Source of the DNA: a bacterium
Lineage (GTDB): Bacteria > Patescibacteriota > Saccharimonadia > Saccharimonadales > Saccharimonadaceae
Reading direction: 5' to 3'
Length of the DNA: 10,152 nucleotides
NCBI GenBank assembly: GCA_029565375.1
Contig: JAKQOF010000025.1
Coordinates: 1-10,152, forward strand
Shown: positions 5,481 through 10,152 of the stretch, piece by piece
How positions within the stretch are numbered: the stretch's first letter is position 1
Layout of the letters: every line of letters begins with the position of its first letter
The notes under the pieces: model-generated
What the model saw: the letters and a program-made list of their open reading frames with translations, nothing else
What the model was told of the DNA's origin: nothing
Databases searched by the model: none
Translations under genes and position numbers: made by a program

Positions 5481-6053
5481 ATGAAGCGAGCAGTCATTCT
5501 GCATGGGACGAGCAGTCACCCGTCGCATAACTGGCAGCCGTGGATAAAAAGTGAACTTGAGAAGGCGGGATATGAAGTATTTGCGCCCGAACTTCCAGGT
5601 AATGATGCACCTGATCGCAAGGTCTATGATGACTTTTTGCGAACATCGGGTTGGGACTTCACGGATAATGTGTTAATCGGCCATTCGTCTGGTGCAACAA
5701 CCGTCTTAAATCTGTTGTCGACAGATTGGTTACCGCACATACGAGCAGCAGTGCTTGTTGGGACGTTCTTGGACGAGATGTTATTAAAGGACGTTGATTG
5801 GTATAGCGAGACGCAGTTTAGTCAGTTGTTTCCGGCTGAAGGATTCGACACCGAAAGAATCAAACAAAAAGTCGATAATCTGTATTGTATCCATGGCGAC
5901 GAAGATCCACTATGTGACTTTGATACCGCACGTCAGTTTTGTCAGAGCGTTGATGGTATTTTTGTGCCAGTCAAAGGCGCAGGACATTTCTCCAGTCCTA
6001 CGACTGAACTACCCGAGATACTCTCGACCCTCAAGCAGTATAATGACTTATAA
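5481..6053 (+). CDS. Alpha/beta serine hydrolase, RBBP9/YdeN-like
   Basis: This 190-residue single-domain alpha/beta hydrolase matches the small RBBP9/YdeN type (Pfam Ser_hydrolase). It starts with strand VILHGTSSHPSHNW. The nucleophile elbow is GHSSG with S69, the probable acid is D142 in HGDEDPLCD, and the His is H169 in GAGHF. The family has a conserved triad and serine-hydrolase activity, but physiological substrates are generally unknown. It sits 2 nt after recA with only a weak purine-rich stretch upstream (GGAAGAAG), so it is probably co-transcribed with and coupled to recA. No signal peptide is seen, so it should be cytosolic. Its TAA stop is 7 nt from the stop of the convergent membrane-protein gene. 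Confidence 0.88.
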   Translation: MKRAVILHGTSSHPSHNWQPWIKSELEKAGYEVFAPELPGNDAPDRKVYDDFLRTSGWDFTDNVLIGHSSGATTVLNLLSTDWLPHIRAAVLVGTFLDEMLLKDVDWYSETQFSQLFPAEGFDTERIKQKVDNLYCIHGDEDPLCDFDTARQFCQSVDGIFVPVKGAGHFSSPTTELPEILSTLKQYNDL

Positions 6054-6060
6054 GAGTGCC

Positions 6061-6597
6061 TTATTCAGCGTCAGCTTCGGCTTGCTTTTTCCATGCAAAG
6101 TACCACAGCAAGCCGAATACGATCGAAACAATTATTGATAGAACTAGTCCCCCATATATCATAGCGGCGGTGAAGCCTTCGATAAACGAGGTGCTGATTG
6201 TTTGGTCGGATTTAGCCATTTCGGCTAATACTTGGTCCGTATAATATCGTATAAGCGGACTTGCTGTGACAAGAAGCACTATGTACGAGATAACAGATAC
6301 TGCATACGTGCTAAGCTTCAACCAAATTCCAAGAGGTCTTTTGAGCCAGAGTAAGACGAGCGCCCAAATAGACACAGGCAGGACAACGAGAACCGTTACA
6401 AGGTCGAAGATGACGAATAACGGTGACTTGTCAAAGAGTTGAAGTGTATCTGCGATGCCGATAAGGTTAAAAAGGCTAAATGACGTGCCAACGGTACTGA
6501 GAATCAACATCGTCAAGTAAAAGCCGATATATCGCGAGGCATTGAGGGGTGGGTTTTTTGCTGCTGTAACTGAATGTGTTGTTTTGGTCTTAGTCAT
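6061..6597 (-). CDS. Four-helix membrane protein of unknown function
   Basis: I do not recognise a family. The 178-residue product has a polar, Thr/Lys-rich N-terminus (about 22 residues) and four hydrophobic segments at about 23-47, 60-85, 91-113 and 145-168. A KRP turn lies between helices 2 and 3. A polar loop between helices 3 and 4 (RYYTDQVLAEMAKSDQTIS) and a charged KKQAEADAE tail complete it. By the positive-inside rule both ends should be cytoplasmic. It diverges from recX across a shared promoter and converges with the hydrolase gene. Confidence 0.78.
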   Translation of the reverse strand: MTKTKTTHSVTAAKNPPLNASRYIGFYLTMLILSTVGTSFSLFNLIGIADTLQLFDKSPLFVIFDLVTVLVVLPVSIWALVLLWLKRPLGIWLKLSTYAVSVISYIVLLVTASPLIRYYTDQVLAEMAKSDQTISTSFIEGFTAAMIYGGLVLSIIVSIVFGLLWYFAWKKQAEADAE

Positions 6598-6631
6598 AAC
6601 TCAACTATACTACATATATGAAGATCACCAA
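6584..6631. promoter_or_regulatory. Mirror-symmetric bidirectional promoter between recX and the membrane-protein gene
   Basis: For recX: TTGGTC (6584-6589), 16-bp spacer, TATACT (6606-6611), then 6 nt to ATG 6618. For the minus-strand gene: TTGGTG (complement of 6626-6631), 16-bp spacer, TATAGT (complement of 6604-6609), then 6 nt to ATG 6597. The two -10 boxes share the same TATA and the whole arrangement is centred at 6607.5. Each -35 lies inside or at the edge of the other gene's first codons. Both transcripts would be leaderless and their initiation mutually exclusive on one DNA copy. Confidence 0.7.
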
Positions 6632-7253
6632 TATTGCTATACAGACTCGAGACAAGAATCGTGTCAACGTATCTGTTGATGGCAAGTATCGATTTAGCCT
6701 AGATGTTTTTCAGCTGGGTGATCTTGGTATCAAGGTAGGTATGGAGTATAGTGACGAAGAACTCACTGCGCTCGAGCAGGAGAGCCAGTTTGGAAAAGTA
6801 TACGCACGTGCGCTTGAATACTGTTTGATGCGACCACACAGTGCAAAGGAAGTCAGAGATTATTTGTATCGCAAGACTCGTCCAGCACGTACCAAAACAG
6901 GAGAGTTGCGACCTGGTGTTAGCACTGACGTAACAACGCGTGTTTTTAATCGGCTGGTTGAAAAGGAGTATATCAATGACACATCCTTTACACGCTATTG
7001 GGTTGAAAACCGCTCGCTCAGTAAAGGCGTGAGTAGGCGCAAGCTAACGGCAGAACTGAGGAGTAAGGGCGTGGATCAGTCGATTATCGAGCAGTTCCTA
7101 GCTGAGACTGATCGGACGGACGAAACAGAACTGAGCAAGGTAATCGCGAAGAAGCGCTCAAAGTACCCTGATAATCAAAAATTTATGGCGTACCTTGCAC
7201 GCATGGGCTTTTCGTATGACGATATTAAAGCTGCTCTAGACGATCAACGCTAG
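6618..7253 (+). CDS. recX: RecA regulatory protein RecX
   Basis: RecX binds in the groove of RecA filaments and usually limits their growth and activity. The product has 211 residues, within the family range. An N-terminal strand-rich part (about 1-50, with VSVDGKYRFSLDVFQLGDL) is of the type seen in Gram-positive RecX. Three-helix repeats follow. Repeat 1 includes ARALEYCLMRPHSAKEVRDYL (about 64-84), repeat 2 includes FNRLVEKEYINDTSFTRYWV (about 110-129) and then GVSRRKLTAELRSKGV, and repeat 3 includes FMAYLARMGFSYDDIKAAL near the C-terminus. The gene is 1.1 kb from recA, not directly behind it, and has its own promoter. Its last 29 bases overlap the convergent PRC-barrel gene. Confidence 0.93.
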   Translation: MKITNIAIQTRDKNRVNVSVDGKYRFSLDVFQLGDLGIKVGMEYSDEELTALEQESQFGKVYARALEYCLMRPHSAKEVRDYLYRKTRPARTKTGELRPGVSTDVTTRVFNRLVEKEYINDTSFTRYWVENRSLSKGVSRRKLTAELRSKGVDQSIIEQFLAETDRTDETELSKVIAKKRSKYPDNQKFMAYLARMGFSYDDIKAALDDQR

Positions 7254-7824
7254 ACATAGCATTTTCTGTCTGTGGGGCGATAGACCTGAATGGATTGATG
7301 AACTCTCGTTTTTCTATGTCTGTGACGGGTTCGGGGCGCTTTGCTGTCGTACGGACGATGATGTGTTTATCATTGATTTCCACGATCTGAGACCGGTGAA
7401 TCAATAGGCTGGTGTCTGTCAGGCTTTTCATAATGCTTTGCTTGACGCTTAGTTGTTGAATCACAAAGCTATCGGGATCGACACTATAGTCGTCAATCTT
7501 GCCTAGCTTACGACCTTTTTCCTCGATGACAGTCGTACCGATCAACGTGAAACCAATGTCGTATAACTCTTTTATTTTGATGACATCCTCTAGTCCGATG
7601 AACTCGTCGCTGCTGTCGATAATCATACCAATTTCGCCAAATTCGCGGACATCTTCGATACGAATGAGCGACGGACGTTCGCTAAGAAGTGGCCCCTCAA
7701 CGACGTAGGCGACAATCTTCAGATCTGCTGGATCAATCAGTGGAGACGATGTCTGGGCGAGCTTTGTTCCTGTCTGGAGACCCATGATAGGTGTACCGAT
7801 GAGCTGCGATCCGAATAATAACAT
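7225..7824 (-). CDS. PRC-barrel domain protein
   Basis: The 199-residue product looks like a protein with one or two PRC-barrel (PRC/RimM-like beta-barrel) units. The N-terminal unit is around residues 4-75 (GSQLIGTPIMGLQTGTKLA... with IDPADLKIVAYVVEG). The second is around 88-160 (IGTTVIEEKGRKLGKIDDYSVDPDSFVIQQL and SLLIHRSQIVEINDKHIIV). The pattern 'G-x-V-h-x-x-x-G-x-x-h-G-x-h-x-D-h' is typical of the fold, whose members act as small adaptors; the partner here is unknown. The C-terminal ~40 residues are polar and contain FINPF. It has its own promoter but follows the pil genes in the same direction by 35 bp. The 3' end overlaps recX by 29 bp. Confidence 0.8.
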   Translation of the reverse strand: MLLFGSQLIGTPIMGLQTGTKLAQTSSPLIDPADLKIVAYVVEGPLLSERPSLIRIEDVREFGEIGMIIDSSDEFIGLEDVIKIKELYDIGFTLIGTTVIEEKGRKLGKIDDYSVDPDSFVIQQLSVKQSIMKSLTDTSLLIHRSQIVEINDKHIIVRTTAKRPEPVTDIEKREFINPFRSIAPQTENAMSSVDRLEQL

Positions 7825-7830
7825 ACCTTA

Positions 7831-7859
7831 AGTATAAGCGTTTTTGTCAGATGAGCCAA
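7831..7859 (-). promoter_or_regulatory. Promoter for the PRC-barrel gene, leaderless type
   Basis: On the minus strand, TTGGCT (complement of 7854-7859) is followed by a 17-bp spacer and TATACT (complement of 7831-7836), then 6 nt to ATG at 7824. This is one of the best full -35/-10 matches in the window and it fills the 35-bp gap behind the 95-residue gene, so the PRC-barrel gene can be expressed apart from the pil genes. Confidence 0.7.
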
Positions 7860-8147
7860 CTATTCGTTAAAAGGATTGATACGTGTTGTTGGGAGGCTAG
7901 TATCGACTGTCTCGCTACTTGTGTGTAATTGCTTGACGCGATCGATTGTCGCTTGATCAAATGTTGTGCTATCTAACGTCGATGTGTACCCACTTGTGTC
8001 TGATGCTTTTTGTAGTGTGTCGTTCAACATTATGACGGCCGTTGATAGGCCAGTAACAAGCACGACGATAAATATCGTGAGGTTATATCGCTTAAAGCCG
8101 TTTGCGATTGCCGTGAAGATGAACATGATGTCGATATTCTTTTTCAT
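7860..8147 (-). CDS. Small single-TM protein at the end of the pilMNO block
   Basis: The 95-residue product starts 10 nt after the pilO stop and belongs to the same transcription unit. It has a basic N-terminal part (KK, FKRYN), one membrane helix at about 25-42 (TIFIVVLVTGLSTAVIML), and an extracytoplasmic tail of about 50 polar residues ending TRINPFNE. The layout (short cytosolic lead, one helix, small outer tail) parallels PilN and PilO. The closing R-x-NPF recalls the short R/N-x-PF motifs found in pilus alignment-complex proteins such as PilP. I do not recognise a named family. A fourth inner-membrane pilus component is an inference from position and layout. Confidence 0.75.
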   Translation of the reverse strand: MKKNIDIMFIFTAIANGFKRYNLTIFIVVLVTGLSTAVIMLNDTLQKASDTSGYTSTLDSTTFDQATIDRVKQLHTSSETVDTSLPTTRINPFNE

Positions 8148-8157
8148 AGACGGTTAC

Positions 8158-8715
8158 CTAACGGGTATATACCCCGATGACTAATTGTTCTATTCTGACC
8201 GACTGACTATCACCCTCGATTCGCGATAGGTTGATGCCAGATATTTGCATTTTTGGCAGATTCCCCTCTATCGCTTTAATAAACTTCAAGAGCTTCGTAT
8301 AGGAGACCGGACTTGCCAGTGTGATTGTAACAGTTGTTGTCGGACCAGATGTACCTGCAGGTGCAACAGCTGACTCGGAGAAGTTAAATTGTGATAGGGT
8401 AATGCCAGCTGCGGCTGCATAGACACCAAGATCTTTCACTGCTTGTGTTTGGAACGTCTGTACTGACGCAAACATAGTTGTGGTTTTTTCGGCGATATCT
8501 TGGCGTGACGTGAGTTCGTCTTGTAGCTTGTTGAGCGCTTGAACATCAGTGCCACTTGCTGTAGAGTCAGCTACCTTGTGACTTACCGTTACTGCGTATT
8601 CCTGCAACCATTGCTGAGCAAAGTAAAATCCAACACCAGCAAGAACAATTAACAAGACAATCATAGTCGAAAGGATACCACGGAGTGCTGAAGGGCTTAG
8701 TCCAGATTTTTTCAT
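8158..8715 (-). CDS. pilO: Type IV pilus inner-membrane protein PilO-like
   Basis: PilO pairs with PilN in the inner-membrane alignment platform that links the cytoplasmic ATPases to the pilus. The product has 185 residues, with a cytosolic lead of about 13 residues, one membrane helix (about 14-34, ILSTMIVLLIVLAGVGFYF), a coiled-coil-prone stretch (about 55-95, DVQALNKLQDELTSRQD...) and a C-terminal ferredoxin-like domain. That domain contains the typical 'ITLSQFNFSES...TVTITLASPVSYTKLLKFIKAIEGNLPKMQISGINL' sequence order. Its ATG overlaps the pilN stop (ATGA, 8712-8715). PilO proteins are divergent, so the call leans on context as well as on layout. Confidence 0.88.
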   Translation of the reverse strand: MKKSGLSPSALRGILSTMIVLLIVLAGVGFYFAQQWLQEYAVTVSHKVADSTASGTDVQALNKLQDELTSRQDIAEKTTTMFASVQTFQTQAVKDLGVYAAAAGITLSQFNFSESAVAPAGTSGPTTTVTITLASPVSYTKLLKFIKAIEGNLPKMQISGINLSRIEGDSQSVRIEQLVIGVYTR

Positions 8716-9272
8716 TTCGCAATACTCTTGCTAATAGTTAATGCAACGGTTGCGCTGACCGGATAGGCATTTGATTGACCATTGTTCGTGTTTGAAAGTG
8801 ACTGAAAGCTAATGTTTGAAAAATATGGTGATCCCTCAAGTTTTACTTTTAGCGCCAAGGCGTCCTCGGTAGTACGTGCAAAGAATTGTAGTGTTGTCGG
8901 TGTACCAAATGTCGCTGCTGATATTGAGAGTGTATTCAGTACTACGCCGCTCGGCATTAAATTAGTAAGGTTGACGATGAATTGACTATATATGACCTCT
9001 TGATCAAATATACCTTTCGCTGTTGCAAGGCTGGCACGTAGGGCTGCACTTTGTGCCTGAACTGCACCCTGCGATGAATCTCGTGCAGCGTTATCAACAA
9101 TAAGTTTCTCTGCACTTGCCTGCGTGTTCGTCAGGATAATGTATACCCCCGTGCAGATAAACCCGAGGAAAAGCACACCGAAGCCGAGTACCAACATGTA
9201 GTTTAATAGTATGGCGTTCGTCTTCGCTGCGCGTATGTCTTTTTTTGATTCATCTGATAGTAGGTTGATCAT
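8712..9272 (-). CDS. pilN: Type IV pilus inner-membrane protein PilN
   Basis: PilN bridges cytoplasmic PilM and periplasmic-side PilO. The 186-residue product begins MINLLSDESK, the short INLL motif known from PilN families as the peptide that docks into PilM. One membrane helix follows (about 24-48), then a coiled-coil-prone segment (about 50-88) and a small alpha/beta C-terminal domain with 'LTNLMPSGVVLNTLSIS' and later repeated strand elements. The ATG overlaps the pilM stop (ATGA, 9269-9272), and the gene's own TGA stop overlaps pilO in the same manner, giving a tightly coupled pilM-pilN-pilO set. Confidence 0.93.
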   Translation of the reverse strand: MINLLSDESKKDIRAAKTNAILLNYMLVLGFGVLFLGFICTGVYIILTNTQASAEKLIVDNAARDSSQGAVQAQSAALRASLATAKGIFDQEVIYSQFIVNLTNLMPSGVVLNTLSISAATFGTPTTLQFFARTTEDALALKVKLEGSPYFSNISFQSLSNTNNGQSNAYPVSATVALTISKSIAK

Positions 9273-10152
9273 TTCCAGATACTCCCTGGATTAACGCTGG
9301 CAAGACCTGCGACGGTGATATAGCGTGGACGAAACTGCTTTGCTGGTTCGGGTAGCTTACCGAAGTCGAGCTTTTGCCATGGGCTTGCTACACGCGCAGG
9401 CATAATAAGTGCATTGGTAAAGAACTCTCCGATGCCAGGAAGGTTGCTGCCAGCACCAACAACAAGTAGTTGCTCAAGCTTGTGCTCTTCACTGAGTCGT
9501 TCATTGTAGTAACGGATGACCTTACGTGTTTCGACGACGATTCGGTCCAGACTTGGTTCGAGGGCACTCTTGATTTTTTCTTGACGAGGGCCAGCATTAA
9601 GCCCATTCAAGACTTTGAGCTGATGAGCGTTCTCAAGTGTTACTCCCAGTTTTTTTGCAATTTCTAGTGTGAGTGTGTTGCCGCCAATCGCGAGTCCGCC
9701 AGTGACCCGGATCGATCCGTTATCGAGGATTGCGATATCTGTACTGGCCGGGCCAATATCAACGATGACCGTAGGTAAGTGGCCGTCTTCGGTTGCTGTT
9801 AGGAGCCGACCGACTGCGTTCATTCCTGGCTCAACAAGTGATACGATAAGGTTCGCGTCTTCCACGGCCCTGACGCAGTTGTCGATAATGACGCGGGACA
9901 TTGCACTCATGAGGACAGTGATATTCTCTTTATCGCGCTCGATAATTTCGTAGTCAATATACAGTGAAGCAGTCGGGATAGGGATATATTGGTCAGCTTC
10001 AATATCGACAGCGTCTTTGAGTGTTTTTTCTGCGCTGACAGGCAGGACAAATGTTCGAGAAAAGCTTCGTGCAGTAGGGAGGCTAAGAATCACGTGATTG
10101 CTGGTCAGGTTACCGACTAATTTGTCCTTTAAGAGCACCTTGATGTTGTCTG
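9269..10152 (-). CDS. pilM: Type IV pilus actin-like ATPase PilM (5' truncated)
   Basis: PilM is the FtsA/actin-like cytoplasmic protein that binds ATP and the N-terminal peptide of PilN. Here 294 codons are present and the frame stays open to the window edge, so the N-terminal part (usually the 'GLDIGSSSIK' phosphate-1 region, roughly 60-70 residues) lies outside. The GTG at 10136-10138 is an internal codon and not the start. Visible family features are the 'RSFSRTFVLPV...EADQYIPIPTASLYIDYEII' region, phosphate-2 motif VIVDIGPASTDIAIL, 'TGGLAIGGNTLTLEIAKKLG', and the adenosine motif VVGAGSNLPGI. It is the first visible gene of the overlapping pilMNO set. Confidence 0.94.
   Translation of the reverse strand, partial: DNIKVLLKDKLVGNLTSNHVILSLPTARSFSRTFVLPVSAEKTLKDAVDIEADQYIPIPTASLYIDYEIIERDKENITVLMSAMSRVIIDNCVRAVEDANLIVSLVEPGMNAVGRLLTATEDGHLPTVIVDIGPASTDIAILDNGSIRVTGGLAIGGNTLTLEIAKKLGVTLENAHQLKVLNGLNAGPRQEKIKSALEPSLDRIVVETRKVIRYYNERLSEEHKLEQLLVVGAGSNLPGIGEFFTNALIMPARVASPWQKLDFGKLPEPAKQFRPRYITVAGLASVNPGSIWK

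Noticed and set aside
8163..8174. GGGTATATACCC perfect palindrome at the 3' end of pilO as an operator or promoter
   Set aside because: It encodes the last PilO residues, is short, and the genes around it form one unit; chance is a sufficient explanation without conservation data.
10136..10138. GTG as the pilM start
   Set aside because: The frame is open to the window edge and PilM needs an N-terminal phosphate-1 region that is not present after this codon.

Overview
This window reads as a chromosomal core region of a Patescibacteria/CPR bacterium, most likely a Candidatus Saccharibacteria (TM7) relative. That assignment is an inference. It rests on compact, mid-GC gene packing, a complete ruvC/ruvA/ruvB plus recA/recX set, a reduced type IV pilus assembly module (pilM, pilN, pilO), a bacterial PH-domain membrane protein next to ruvB, and a Cys-repeat surface protein before ruvC. 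TGA is a stop codon here (pilM and pilN end in TGA) and no gene needs TGA to be read through, so the code is table 11 and not the Gly-TGA code of Absconditabacteria/Gracilibacteria.

Layout, left half. Bases 1-437 hold the 3' end of a surface-anchored protein with perfect 26-residue Cys repeats. It is followed by ruvC, a small secreted helical protein with its own strong SD and a clean intrinsic terminator, then ruvA-ruvB (overlapping by 1 nt) and a PH-domain membrane protein. That gene runs tail to tail into a type IV pilin-like gene on the minus strand. recA starts divergently from the pilin gene and is followed after 2 nt by a small serine hydrolase gene.

Layout, right half. A four-helix membrane protein (minus strand) and recX (plus strand) diverge from one strikingly symmetric promoter region. 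recX overlaps, tail to tail, the PRC-barrel gene on the minus strand. The remaining minus-strand block, read from the right edge leftwards, is pilM (5' truncated by the window), pilN, pilO, a 95-residue single-TM protein and the PRC-barrel gene.

How the genes work together. RuvABC resolves Holliday junctions made by RecA-driven strand exchange, and RecX modulates RecA. Together these form a compact recombination-repair set. PilM/N/O form the inner-membrane platform of a type IV pilus machine, for which the prepilin-like gene could supply a subunit.

The clearest genome-wide theme is initiation. Seven genes have a TATAAT-like -10 box only 6-8 nt before the start codon, implying leaderless mRNAs, while recA and the secreted protein have clear Shine-Dalgarno leaders. 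I see no CRISPR array, RNA gene, insertion sequence or phage module, and no gene-free stretch over 300 bases. The most unusual items are the Cys-every-13-residue repeat protein, the mirror-symmetric recX promoter, and a 22-bp palindrome before the secreted-protein gene.
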